Assembly: GCA_034096865.1 (NCBI GenBank)
Contig: JAWQFJ010001822.1
Coordinates: 1 to 64,000, forward strand
Length of the DNA stretch: 64,000 bases
Direction: 5' to 3'
Origin: Theodoxus fluviatilis
Lineage: Eukaryota; Mollusca; Gastropoda; Cycloneritida; Neritidae
Below, piece after piece: positions 9,507 to 60,301 of this stretch (positions are counted from its first letter, which is position 1; the number at the start of each line of letters is the position of its first letter). The position numbers were made by a program, and so were the translations under genes. The notes under the pieces were generated by a model. The model worked only from the letters and a program-made list of their open reading frames with translations, searched no databases and had not been told where the DNA came from.

Positions 9507-11177
9507 CAGGGATGAAAAGTGCGTAACCAAAAAAAGCCTGAACTTTTTTTCGGGTATGCAATATTGAAGCGGCGAAGCACAGGACTATCACTTACTTGTT
9601 TCACGACAACTTTAATGGACTTGCTGGAGAAGTACAGGAACTGGCAATTTTAGTGGAAAGCCTGCAGCACTTGGCATGAAGCCATGGATTCTCTTCTAAC
9701 TTGGCTTTTATTTTAATTTTTTGGGGGGGAAAGGAAGTCTCTAATGTCAACAGCTTTTCTCTTCTCAGCTCTTGCATTGTGAGCCTGATTAGTGGACTAG
9801 GAACATCTAGCTTCAGGTCGCTTTGGAAGGCATGCAACAAAATGGTTGGGACGCCAGTTATTTCTTCGGATCTCCATTTTGGTCCACATAATGGCTGGGT
9901 TGGCTCCTGCAGGGTTTGACTCAAGCACTCTTGGGTTGATCACTCTGTGTAGATCTTGCCTTTGGGGGCCTTCATTTCCATACTTGGAAAGCCAGTCTCC
10001 TTAACTCATTCGCGACGCGTAGGCTCATATGAGCCTACGCACCAAACATAGTCGTTCGCAGCGCGTAGGCTCAATAGAGCCTACCACATTAGCATATTTT
10101 TGCCCCCTTACAACAAGGAAAATATGGTTTAGGGAACTAGTCTAGTCTTCAATTAGTCTCTGTACTATAGTTTGCCAGCTTTAGATTCACACACAGATCT
10201 TTCCCGGCCAGACCATAACCTTTATCAGCGATGCACTAGGAGGCACGAAGTAAACAGCGATGGCGGCGGAGAGTGATAGCACGAGATCGTTGAGCCAGTG
10301 GAAATTGCTATAGAGGTGGGTTCTGATGCTGAAGAGGATGCTTTGTATGAGATAGGAACTGATGTAGATGATCCTTTTCATGATGATGATGATGATGATA
10401 GTGGTGATTTTCCTCTCGCTAATGATGAGGTATCAGAGAGCGAGGATGAGAGCGAAGTTATGGTGGCTGAAACTAGGTCAACCTCACCATCAGCTGCTCG
10501 GTAGTTCATTGTAGCCTCATATTGGTTGTAACTCAGGACTAATAAACACAATCATCACAAAATTTCTCCAGTGTGTTTTTGTGATGATCCCTTTCATGAT
10601 GATGATGATAGTAGTGATTTTCCTCTCGCTAATGATGAGGTATCAGAGAGCGAGGGTGAAACTAGATCGACCTCGCCATCAGCTGCTCGGTCGTTCATTG
10701 TAGGCTCATATTGGTTGTAACTCAGGACTTCTAAACACAATCATCACAAAATTTATCCAGTGTGTTTTTGTGCCATTTTTTGAAGTTCACTTTTTTATAG
10801 AGCTCTAGACCCAGAAACAAGCAGTGGGCACTCTGAGAAAGAGAGCTGGGTGAAAGACCTATTTTTTTCAAAATAGTGGCTCTACTTACTGTCATGGCAA
10901 GAGTAGTGTTTTCTTAGCTTGACAAAGTGCAGCACTTGGCTAGTTTTGGCAATGAAAGACCTTTCTAGCCATACCAAGTTTAGCTTTGTAGCTACAGTAT
11001 TTATTTTACTATGATTTTTCAAACTTGGTCCATTTTCCTGCGATTCTAGGGGACAGACGCACTAGAAATTCTGTGCCTTGAATGAGTTTTAAAAAAATCT
11101 TGAACCCTCTAAAAAGTCCGGATAACTGACCCCAAAAAACCTGAAAAACCTGAAAAGCCTGAAAACTTTCATCCCTG
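9507..11177. mobile_element. hAT-like DNA transposon inserted in the LINE
   Basis: Ends are the inverted repeat CAGGGATGAAA (9507-9517) and TTTCATCCCTG (11167-11177), flanked on both sides by the 6-bp direct repeat ATTTAT (9501-9506 and 11178-11183). Removing the 1,671 bp restores the LINE protein (RYKDT...INTLRS region), which supports these boundaries. CAGGG termini are typical of hAT elements; hAT duplications are usually 8 bp but 5-6 bp groups are known. No intact transposase is visible. A minus-strand open stretch at 9601-9924 is unrecognised. It contains a nested piggyBac-like element. Confidence 0.7.
10011..11092 (+). mobile_element. piggyBac-like element nested in the hAT-like element
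   Basis: The left end begins TTAACTCATTCGCGACGCG (TTAA at 10011-10014), followed by a GTAGGCTCATATGAGCCTAC palindrome. The right end read in reverse is TTAAAACTCATTC. The inverted repeat is therefore imperfect: CTCATTC is shared. Inside is a plus-strand acidic segment (about 10298-10504, Asp/Glu/Ser-rich with SESEDESE), resembling the disordered N-terminus of piggyBac-type transposases. No catalytic domain is present, so this is an internally deleted copy. About 215 bp (10369-10583) is tandemly duplicated with changes at 10584-10773. Confidence 0.55.
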
Positions 11178-12065
11178 ATTTATGTGTATGTCTTTGTAGC
11201 GTCTGACTGGACCGCCTTGGTGACGTGTGCCGCGTGTCAGCTCACCACAGAAAATATTTCGGCAGGTGGCTATTGTCCAGCAGCATGGCGTGGCCAGTCC
11301 ACCTCAGCTGGGCCTGCATGATCACTGCCTCAGTTCCTGGCAGTTTGGCACGTCTGAGCACGTCTTGGTTTGTCACCCTGTCTTCCCAGCTGATAGTCAG
11401 GATCTTACTGAGGCAGCGGAGGTGAAACTGGTCAAAGCCATTTGATGTGCCTGCGGTAGCAAGTCCAGGTTTCACAACCGTACAGCAGGGATGCGAGGAC
11501 AACGGCTCTATAGACAGCTGTTTTTGTTTGAATGGTGATGCCCGCTCCCGCCAGACTCTGATCCAGAGTCGCCCAAAGGAGCTGCTTGCCTTGGCCAGTC
11601 GGCAGGCCATCTCTCCGTCGAGGCTGCCATCTGATGAGGGGCGACTGCCGAGATAGGTGAAGGCCTTGACTTTGTTGAGGGCTTGTTCGTCTATCTTGAT
11701 GGTGAGCTGTGGCATCATGACCTCTGTCTTCTTGATGCCTAACGCCAAAGGCTTTGGTGGTGACAGCGACGGAGTCAGCAAGCTTTTGGAGATCGGATTC
11801 TGTGTGTGTAGCAAGTGCGCAATCATCTGCAAACAGAAGATCATGAACGAGAACGCACACACACACACACATATATATACACACATGCACGCACACACAC
11901 AGAGCATGGCGGTCCCCATTACTTTCAACAAAGACATCACTGCCATGGGGACAGACAACAGCCCAACAATGACGTGCCAATCCTTTTGCAGAGGGCCGAC
12001 TTGGACGGCATCCAATCCGTGGGCACTGCCGTGTGTGCGTCTTGCAGGCATTGTTGGTGCTGAGG

Positions 12066-12590
12066 CGAGCTATTGTTGGTCTTCATTTCTTTCTTTTTTT
12101 TTACTCTCTTAGTCCTAGAGCTATTATCAGTAACCAATTCTTTCTAACACATACACACACGCACACATGCATTGGCAAATTCTAAAAAACACACACACAC
12201 ACACACACCATAAGAAAAACAACAGAACTCAAGGGCAGTTTAGTCCAATAAAAACATTTACTTTTCAACATAAATAACTAATAAACATTACTTCTTAGTG
12301 TTGTTTTCTTGTTGTTTGTCTTATTTTTCTGATACAGAAATAGTTACAAATGTATGTACATTCTGATTATCCTTGTCCACAAAACCACAAGTGGGGTTTT
12401 CTCTCCTTCCTCAAGGACAGCCCCATGTCCAAAACACTAGCACTTCTGCAAACACAGAAAAGGTGAGATTCCACGTGCACAGGACTGAAAGCTCTAGCGC
12501 TCTTCCAGACACACAGCCACAGCGACAGAGCTTTCCTTTCTCCACCACTAAACAAGCAAGCAAGCAAAGGACCATTTCCATTCGTGTCTT
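12066..12590. other. AT-rich gene-free stretch
   Basis: Contains short (CA)n tracts near 12150-12210 and several AATAAA-type hexamers on the plus strand around 12245-12290. No reading frame is recognised. Confidence 0.4.
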
Positions 12591-12596
12591 CAACAC

Positions 12597-12776
12597 CACA
12601 ACTTGCCAGCCATGCCACAAATCCACTCGGGCCACCATGATGACAACTTGCAGAAACACAACTTGCCAGCCTTGCCACATATCCACCCAGGCCACCTTGA
12701 CGATAACTTGCAGAAACACAACTTGCCAGCCTTGCAACATATCCACCCAGGCCACCTTGACGATAACTTGCAGAAA
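12597..12776. repeat. 60-bp tandem repeat, 3 copies
   Basis: Three copies of a 60-bp unit beginning CACAACTTGCCAGCC and ending GATAACTTGCAGAAA. The first copy is the most diverged. The period is a multiple of three, so all frames stay open, but there is no other sign of coding. Confidence 0.9.
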
Positions 12777-12859
12777 GGCTTGGAGGAGGAAGAGGATGAC
12801 AACAAAACGAAAACCGCATATGCCCATATGGACAGCTGACGGAGACAACAACCTTTCAC

Positions 12860-15800
12860 TTTCAGTCAGATGAATGGATCAAAATTCAGGCAGTACTCAG
12901 GGTTGAATTGTAAGTTAAGGGAAATGCTCATACTGACAGTAGGTTAGTGAGCAGGTTTGTGGGTGTGCATACTTGTGCAAGCAAGTGCACCCATTACGCA
13001 CACAAGCGTGCACCATGCACAAATAGAGCAAGGAGGAGCATGATAGTTTTTTAAAAAGCAAGTCACATTTTAAACTGAAAGAGCATCAATAGATTGGCTT
13101 ACAGCAGAGCATCACTTTATAGGGAAACATTTCTTCATTGTAAAAAGGTCAGTTTCCATACTGCAACTTGTGGAAGATAAACTACATACATTTTTATATT
13201 ACATAACAGGTGAAAACAAATATCTATGTAGAGCTGGGGTACAACTAGAGGGAAATGTAATTACATCAAAATATTAATCTTAATCTCAACTAGAAAGGTA
13301 TTATCAACAGGACGTCAAACTTGAAGAAGCCTTCACAGAGTTTTATTAAGAGACACATTCCAGCTTTATCAGGACAGGAAGAGATTTTTGACACAACTAC
13401 GGTTCTCTCTACTGTTGATTTTTTATGACGAAGCAATGTTTACCCTTTTTTCCAATCAAATCTGTAAGGCATACTAAGTCATGTCAACAAATAATTACAC
13501 TACCTCAGTTAAACATCAACAAAAATCTGTCTTTAAGAGGTCCAAAAATTACTTCATGACACCATAGCTATAACGGCAAATTAAAAAGTAAATTCATGTG
13601 ATCATAATCAGCCAATAGGGCAAAATATCAAAGTTTTCATAATGGCCACCCACTGCAGCCAAACTTATCACAGAATGAAAAAAGTTCCTGTTCTACACTT
13701 CATCAGGTGTAAATTTTAAAAAATGTCTTCCACTGATACTTTTTCTGTATTTTGCTTCTTACATTTGAAATGTGGTTGTGAGAAATCATGGTGCATCGAG
13801 AAATGATAAAAACAATACCAAACAAAAATCAAGCAATAAGCGACTATTTTCAACAAAGATTTTAACAATGGCAGCTTTACCTGTCACAGCAATAACATGT
13901 CCATAAACTCTTTGAGGGTTGTGGAAACAAGACAAACTGGAGTCTTTCCATGGCAACGTGAATGCCAAGGTGGTGAGTAAAACTAAAAGACATGTTACAG
14001 CAAACAGCTCCATTAGTATTAAGTGTCCAACCTAAATATTAGGTGCAAGGAGCATCCTGAATGCGCGAGTCTGTATGTGTGTGTGCATATGTGTGTGTAC
14101 ATGCATATGTGTGTGTACATGCATATGTGTGCATGCATGTGTGTTTGTACATGCGTATGTGTGCGTGTATACATACATGTGTGTGTATACATGTGTGTGT
14201 GTGTGTGCATGTATGTGTGTGCATGCATGTGTGTGTATGCATGTGTGTGTGCATGCATGTGCATTGTATGTTGATTCACCCAGCAGATAAGATTTCACTC
14301 ACAGTCAAGTAGAGAACATAAGCGAAGAGTTCTGTGATGTACGACACATTGCAAAACCCATCACAAAATGCAAGCATCTAAGACACCTAATTACTGTATT
14401 TTGATCCATCAAGTGACTGCCCACTGTCATGTCAGTCAAGGTTGTACAGGCAATCTAGTTCCTTCTGAATATAATAGATCTGAACACAAGTCACAGCCTG
14501 CAGGTATGAAATTCTTGCACCACTCATACCAACAGCCAGCCAGGTGTCCATCACACAGAGTACCTTATAAAACATCCTTTCCAAACAGGTGGCAAACATT
14601 TGGCTCAGCAAGTTAAAACTTCAGCAACTCATCACTAAAAGTGCTAGAATGAGGGAGCAGGCCAGTTTCTGGGCTTCTATTCCAATCTACTCCCATAAGT
14701 AGCAGACGCAACCCAGTATAAGTATGCAAACCACAAATAAAAATATTCCCATGAGTTCTAACTGTGCCCTATCAACACATATTTGCACAATGTTTTTCAC
14801 AAGAGCATTGAACATGATTTTCATCACTTTATGGAAAATGATGGCATAAATAACAAAAAGAGATACATCCAAAGGTAAAGTGAGCATGTGTGTGTAAGTG
14901 TCTGTGCGTGTGCGCGTGCACGTGCACGGCCGGGCGCGCTTGTGAAGGTGAAGCTGGAAAATGGATGGAACAGGAGGAGGAAGACGGAAACAGCACAGAA
15001 ATCAATGGAGACAGAGAGACAAGAGGACAAGCAGGAATAAGAAAAGGCAACGAGGGTTTGAAAACACACAGATGCAAAATGATCCAGTGATGAAAGGGAA
15101 AAGAAGAAGAGGATGCAATGTACTCATCTTCCACACAGCTGCTAAAAACACTGCGCCTCCATCACCTGTTCAGCTGCCGTAACTCCCCACCAGGACGCCA
15201 AGGAACTCACACACCACCATCTCCACAGAGTGGTCTCCCTTGGTACACGTCCCTCCACTCCGCTCCACCCTCCACAAACAAGCCTGCCTCATTCAACCCA
15301 CACACACGATGCATGAAAACACGAGACACAAGGTTGGCTGCTATCTTGCAACTATATTGAAGTAATACATCTCCACACCCTATCTCTTCTAACTCAGTCT
15401 TGACCAGTAACAGCTTCCAAACAAGTTTTCTTACCCGATGCAGATGTTCTCAATCTGTGCAATAGCCTTGCAAAATGGCTCTATGTTCCAAGTAGATAAG
15501 AGAAATCAGGCTTACCCCCACCCACTCCTTTGTTCTCACGGCTTTTGCAATCTCCTGGACTTCGTCAATTCAAGATCGACAGAGAACATGACGGCACAGA
15601 TGAATGTTTAAGATGACACACTTTCTGAAAAAGCGCTGCAGCAGCTCCTATGCTTGCAATGAAATATGCCAAATCAGCTTTGGTTTATACATAATTGTTT
15701 ACCTCATTACTGTCTGGTTACAGCTTTTGAGAAATGAAATCCTTGCCTTAGGATTGAAAACTAATACACAAAGATTATTTTTTAAGTATTAAAAAATTAA

Positions 15801-16890
15801 CTACATGCACAAAGCTGCTGAAAAAGAAAATAGTTATAAAAAACTATATCAGTCCTGTTTCTTTGTGAGAATATACTAACAAGTCTGTTATGATATCATC
15901 ATACACTCTTACAGAAACTGTCATTAATTATTCAATACAAATTTCAGGCTAATCAACTTTCTGCATGACCAAATGCAAGTTCTCAACATTTGGGTATTCA
16001 CCTCCATTTTTTTCATATTTAAACATCAATTTCAGCACTTCAGTCATGGTGAGGGATACACAACTAGTCCAAGCAAGGCCAAACAGAACTTTACACACCT
16101 GTGGGTGAATGAAACAGACCACCAACATAGCGAGTGCAGAACCCTATGTCAGAGTTTCCCACCATGTCATGCCAGTTTGCAGTCATCCCACTCAGAAATA
16201 TGCAGAGGATGACTGAAAGAGCAGGCCCAAACTATTCTGTCAAATTGCAAGCTACGACTATGAGGTACACACTGCTGCTCAATAGGAACTGGTTCTCAGC
16301 TATACAACACATATCTCAAGCCAGATCTTGGGATCCAAGGATAACTTCCCCCCTCCCAGTAAGTTATACGCTGAAGTCCAACCAATTTTTGTCACAGCTA
16401 CCCGTTCTGCCCATCTCTATGTTGGTCTGTATATCCACGTTGGCCAACATTTCACTTTTTTCAATGTATGCACATCTGTCTTTATGATTATATTTGTCTC
16501 TACATTGGCATATATATGCATCTTTGTAAACATTCTCTTTCCATATTTTCTGTACATCCCTCAATGAATCCTACACAAAAACCACTGTCTTCATGTCCTG
16601 AAGCAGTCCCTATACAACATGGTTGCACTGTTGGCTGTCGGGGGCCATCGCTGGCTGAGCTGCTAGCGTCGCGGTTCACACAGGTTTTGGATAACACAAT
16701 CCAAGGACTTTAGCCAACTTTTACACAAACCTTGTACATATTTTCCACTATTCTTCCAGCTTTAAAACTGATTTTTTTCAGTTAACTGCTATAGCTCTGA
16801 CTTTGCTTATGTGACTTTCAAAGAAGACTTACCTTTAATCAACACTCATTGCATATATTTTAAAGACTTGTATGCATTTTTTAGGTTCTC
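12860..16890. other. AT-rich single-copy region downstream of WAC
   Basis: About 4 kb with few repeats apart from a (TG)n tract at 14065-14270. No conserved frame on either strand. It lies downstream of the WAC stop codon on the WAC strand and could be part of a long 3' untranslated region or intergenic DNA. I cannot place the polyadenylation site; one minus-strand AATAAA lies near 16960-16965. Confidence 0.35.
14065..14270. repeat. (TG)n-rich microsatellite with ACATGCATA punctuation
   Basis: Interrupted TG repeat of about 200 bp with a sub-periodicity of ACATGCATATGTGTGTGT. Confidence 0.9.
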
Positions 16891-16908
16891 CCCCCCCCCC
16901 CCCCCCCA
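16889..16908. repeat. Poly-C tract
   Basis: About 19 consecutive C on the plus strand. Confidence 0.95.
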
Positions 16909-17127
16909 AGCCTTAGGCATAAAACAGAAATTCCTGAACTCCTCCAGGTGTGGAATTTTTATTATTAAATAGGTCGACTTCTCTCGTTTTCAAGAACCTG
17001 TGTGAACCATGTGGAATAGACTCATGCAGCCCAAGTACAAATCCCTAATGCATGAATCAACCACAGCCCACAGACCTGAAGACAAAGCGCTATGCCTTAA
17101 GTGCACCTATGCAGGAGTAGACAGCAT

Positions 17128-18312
17128 GTTTATACGCAGTTCCTCTACAGAGGGAACAAGCCTGTTTCCACGCAGGTCCTCTACAGAGGGAACAAGCCTG
17201 TTTCCACGCAGGTCCTCTACAGAGGGAACAAGCCTGTTTCCATGCAGATCCTCTACAGAGGGAACAAACCTGTTTCCACGCAGTTCCTCTAGAGAGGGAA
17301 CAAGCCTGTTTCCATGCAGTTCCTCTACAGAGGAAACAAGCCTGTTTCCACGCAGTTCCTCTACAGAGGGAACAAGCCTGTTTCCACGCAGTTCCTCTAC
17401 AGAGGGAACAAGGCTGTTTCCACGCAGTTCCTCTACAGAGGGAACAAGCCTGTTTCCACGCAGTTCCTCTACATAGGGAACAAGCCTGTTTCCACGCAGT
17501 TCCTCTACAGAGGGAACAAGCCTGTTTCCACGCAGGTCCTCTACAGAGGAAACAAGCCTGTTTCCACCCAGTTCCTCTACAGAGGGAACAAGGCTGTTTC
17601 CACGCAGTTCCTCTACAGAGGGAACAAGCCTGTTTCCACGCAGGTCCTCTACAGAGGAAACAAGCCTGTTTCCACCCAGTTCCTCTACAGAGGGAACAAG
17701 GCTGTTTCCACGCAGTTCCTCTACAGAGGGAACAAGGCTGTTTCCACGCAGTTCCTCTACAGAGGGAACAAGCCTGTTTCCACGCAGTTCCTCTACAGAG
17801 GGAACAAGGCTGTTTCCACGCAGTTCCTCTACAGAGGAAACAAGCCTGTTTCCACCCAGTTCCTCTACAGAGGAAACAAGCCTGTTTCCACCCAGTTCCT
17901 CTACAGAGGGAACAAGGCTGTTTCCACGCAGTTCCTCTACAGAGGGAACAAGCCTGTTTCCACCCAGTTCCTCTACAGAGGGAACAAGGCTGTTTCCACG
18001 CAGTTCCTCTACAGAGGAAACAAGCCTGTTTCCACCCAGTTCCTCTACAGAGGGAACAAGCCTGTTTCCACCCAGTTCCTCTACAGAGGGAACAAGGCTG
18101 TTTCCACGCAGTTCCTCTACAGAGGGAACAAGCCTGTTTCCACCCAGTTCCTCTACAGAGGAAACAAGCCTGTTTCCACCCAGTTCCTCTACAGAGGGAA
18201 CAAGCCTGTTTCCACCCAGTTCCTCTACAGAGGGAACAAGGCTGTTTCCACGCAGTTCCTCTACAGAGGGAACAAGGCTGTTTCCACGCAGGTCCTCTAC
18301 AGAGGAAACAAG
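17128..18312. repeat. 36-bp minisatellite, about 33 copies
   Basis: Unit of 36 bp beginning TTCCTCTACAGAGGGAACAA and ending CTGTTTCCACGCAG. Variants (GAGGAAACAA, CACCCAG, AAGGCTG) alternate in blocks, suggesting two- and three-unit amplifications. Because 36 is divisible by 3, the plus strand is open for over 1 kb as a 12-residue repeat FLYRGNKPVSTQ. Nothing else supports translation, and the array lies on the antisense side of the probable WAC 3' region. Confidence 0.95.
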
Positions 18313-19598
18313 CCTACTGAGAAGAAGGCAGAGTGGTCATCCTTCACTCACAGTCACAATAATCTTGGGCCAGACACACTCAGTTTGCAAATGTCAGGGT
18401 TCACACACACCACAAACAAAAAATGCACTATCCAGTAACAAGCCTTGCCAAACATGGACTAATGGAGAAAAAAAAGAGAATAAAAAATATCAAACGATGA
18501 AGCTACCCAAAAACTTTTTTCATCAATATGTTACATGTTGAGATGGAATAAACGGGAAAAGGATATCATTGGCACTTTGCAGATGGACACGTGGACAGAC
18601 CAACAGACAGGCAGACAGACCGACAGGCAGACAAACACGAACAGCCGACACCATGCATACACAGCAAGAATGGTGCACTAGCAGACCATCAGACAAGCCA
18701 AGACTACCAAGCCACATTCACGAGAGCCAGAGCCAACACAGCAATATGCAGCGCACATGCACGGTGCAGTCCGTGCATCTGCAGGTTTCAGTTTGTCCTC
18801 CCCTTCATCATCCAGTCATCTGCACAGCAGAAAACAACCCGTTGCCACTACACAGTTGCCCGCTTCACCCCCAGCAACACACCGATTCCTCTACTACATG
18901 CCACGTCGGTTGTGTGCCAAATGCCAACATGATTTGTCCAGAATCTCACACACATCATGCCTTAAACCCACACATCAATGCCTAAACCCAACGAGCATGT
19001 TCGCTCTCCTTCCTATACACTCTGGCCAAAAGCCTGAGGGAGCCTGGGGAAATTCGAAATCCTTATGGAGCCGTACTACTTCAAGCTCCTTCCACGAGAA
19101 GCTGACCATGTGGCACCAGATCACACACTGTCTCGGCAAACTAGCACAAGTGTAGACTTGACAACGATTCCCCGATGTAGTCCTACTGGTGCTGTGACCA
19201 CTTCTTGAAGTTGTCCCTGCCTGAAAATGCATGCAACCCTGGGCTGTCGAGGCTAGGCTCTGGTCACACAAGCAGGATTGCCAGTGAGCTCACTTTGTGG
19301 CACCTTCACAGACACACTGGGACCAACCACACTCTGATGTTCACACTAGATTCTTGGCTGCTGCTAAGGCGAGTGGAGTGATGCGATGGTCCGCGAAGCA
19401 AAGAAGGATGTGGGCCTTTCAAGGGCGTTTCTACACCAAGAGTGGTGCTGCTCAGACTTCTCCGACTTTGTCTGTCCCGCTTGCCTTCAGTCCGTCTCAT
19501 TCCCTGCTCTGTCCTCCCATCCCCCAGGACAAGAAGTGCCTTCTCCCCTGGTTGCGGCAACCCCAAGCCAGTCAGGACCCAAGCCGTTCCTGTAAAGG
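18313..19598 (-). other. Region just 3' of the WAC stop; probable 3' UTR
   Basis: No frame conserved beyond the last WAC codon. It is single copy apart from short CA runs. It is expected to include WAC 3' untranslated sequence, of unknown extent. Confidence 0.4.
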
Positions 19599-58465
<38,867 letters not shown>

Positions 58466-58509
58466 CTGCAGGAGAGAAGTAATCATGTGGCGCTCATGAC
58501 TGGATGGGT

Positions 58510-58695
58510 AGTGGAAGGAGTATTACGGCCTATCAGTTTTTGTAGGCTATGCAAGGCCAGTAATCACGAACATCCCTAGAACAGTTCCAAATAGGCACAA
58601 AGCAAGTTGCGATGTCTCTGTTTATTCGCCTCTTACAAAGCGTGTCGGGAGACTGGGTGGGTCAATTCTTATAACCCCCAACCCACAGGGGCAGT
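58510..58695 (+). repeat. Element D copy
   Basis: ATTACGGCCTATCAGTTTTT, GTAGGCTATGCAAGGCC, CACGAACATCCCTAGAACAG, GCCTCTTACAAAGCGTGTCG, GGAGACTGGGTGGGTCAATT, CCCCCAACCCACAGGGG. Only a vestigial GGAT tract precedes it. Confidence 0.75.
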
Positions 58696-59081
58696 CATGA
58701 CAGGAGGAGACAGGCAACGCACAGACACTTACATGGTCATCATGATGTGAATTTCCCAGGACGCAATTCAAAGCACGCTTTAAAAGTGATCACTGCAATC
58801 ATACGCAACATCTAACCACCCAGTTCTTGTAATAAATCCATTTCCAATGGAAGCATGGGGCATAATAAATCAACGTCCGCCATGCTCAGTTTTTCCAGTG
58901 ATCTCCCAACACACTAACTATTTCATTGGCTTCAAGACAGTGCATTGTTCAGAAAAGAAGTCACAGATTTACACAGCTGACACACACTGGCAGCACAGAC
59001 ACAACACACAGCAAGAAAGCATCTCAGCACACACTGAGACCACCCCACTACCAACCCCCTACATCAGCATGAATAATTAAA

Positions 59082-59295
59082 TGAATGGATGAATGGATGG
59101 ATGAATGAATGAATGAATGAATGAATGAATGAATGAATGAATGAATGAATGAATGAATGAATGAATGAATGAATGAATGAATGAATGAATGAATGAATGA
59201 ATGAATGAATGAATGAATGAATGAATGAATGGATGAACGAAAGGGGCTTTATGGCCTATGAACCTTTGTAGGTTATGTAGGGCAATTGACAACAA
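59082..59295 (+). repeat. (GAAT)n tract plus element D head
   Basis: GAAT repeats at 59082-59235, then TTTATGGCCTATGAACCTTT, GTAGGTTATGTAGGGCAATT and ACAAAATCAC, ending where piggyBac-like coding starts. The element is truncated at about 59295. Confidence 0.75.
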
Positions 59296-60065
59296 AATCA
59301 CAAATGTCCTCAAATGGCAGGTAGATGGAAGAGAACACCTTGTTAAGATGGCCCACAAAAGGCCTCACCTTGTGAAGAGGTTCATGTCCATCTGTGCCAG
59401 CAGGCACATTGAGCTGGTTGTCATTCAGGTGAAGAAAGGCCAAAATGGACAGAAACCTGTCCCTCTTCATTAGTGATCTGGCAAAGTCACATTTCAAACA
59501 AGCAGACACTGACCAGTAGTCCATGATGCTTGGCAACTGGACAATGCCCATGTGGAGGAGGATGGTGAAAAAAGTGGAAATTTCTGCATCAGTCACTGGT
59601 TTCCACATGGCAAACATGGATCGAGGGGAGAATGGAATCCCAGATGTTCGCTTCTGACGGATGGCTGCAGAGGCTCTCTTTCTTTGTGTGCTTGATAAGC
59701 TCTGGGGTCATGAAAAGTTTGTAGAAGTCAGTTGGGCTCGCATCAGCTGACATCTGCACCTGCATGCCATAGGTGTCAGTGAAGGGATGTTTCATGGGGA
59801 AATTCCTAAGATTCCTCACCCATTCACCTGGATCAGCTTCATCGGAGGAGTAGAGAAGGTTTTCGGCATCCTCTGCATCTGAATTGATGTCTGTGTCTGC
59901 TGTAAACACAGTTTCCATCTCTTTCTCTCCCTCTGACGTCGACGGCGACGAAGTCGATTCGTCTTCGCTGTCAGCCACCTCTGCATTCTCGTTGACTGGG
60001 ACTATTTCCGCGTCAGAATCATCAAGATCTTCAGAAGTCCAATATCCACACGCGCACTCACACAT
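59296..60065 (-). pseudogene. piggyBac-type transposase remnant (N-terminal part)
   Basis: Minus strand. An acidic N-terminal region (STSEGEKEMETVFTADTDIN, DEADPGEW) is followed by FTDTYGMQVQMSADASPTDF and LFMTPELI, then after a frameshift near 59600 WKPVTDAEISTFFTILLHMG, DYWSVSACLKCDFARSLMKR and DRFLSILAFLHLND, ending PFVGHLNKVFSSIYLPFEDI. This order is the conserved start of the DDE_Tnp_1_7 (piggyBac) domain. It stops before the catalytic aspartates, where element D begins. Too short and frameshifted to be active. Confidence 0.8.
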
Positions 60066-60204
60066 ACAGAGTTAGACAGACAAAGCCACAAACAGATTGA
60101 CAGACACACAGACACAAAAGACAGACACACAGACACATACACACACATGCAAGCACGCATGCAGGCAGATGGACGGATGGACAGACGGATGGACAGACAG
60201 ACAG

Positions 60205-60298
<94 letters not shown>
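60205..60298. repeat. (GA)n microsatellite
   Basis: About 90 bp of pure GA, preceded by a GGACGGAT/ACAGACAG-rich stretch. Confidence 0.95.

Positions 60299-60299
<1 letters not shown>

Positions 60300-60301
<2 letters not shown>

Larger units (their letters stand above)
9222..12065 (-). pseudogene. Non-LTR retrotransposon (LINE) ORF remnant, split by a hAT-like insertion
   Basis: The minus strand carries a degenerate reverse transcriptase and C-terminal domain in two pieces. From about 11850 down to 11178 are the RT catalytic-type motif LLFADDCAL, then AFTYLGSRPSSDGSLDGEMA, LRWTGHAMLLDNSHLPK and a KRYKDT-like region. The protein resumes at 9506 with INTLRSCNISTIGWEALTAD, then DRSVWRQLAYKGTKDFEAKR, and a terminal zinc finger CPVCGRPCAAEFGLRSHMRC. 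Frameshifts and a (CA)n stretch (11855-11905) break the RT part. LINEs with this C-terminal Cys/His finger are common in molluscs; the clade is not assigned here. Everything between 9507 and 11177 is a later insertion. The segment beyond 11900 may not belong to the LINE. Confidence 0.75.

Noticed and set aside
9252..9530. Stand-alone zinc-finger gene
   Set aside because: The Cys/His finger is the known kind of C-terminal end of a LINE polyprotein, and it continues into RT sequence at 11178 once the insertion is removed.
17009..18438. Repetitive adhesive-protein gene (FLYRGNKPVSTQ)
   Set aside because: Kept only as a finding: no signal peptide or splice-supported exons, and the unit variants show no coding bias that I can see.
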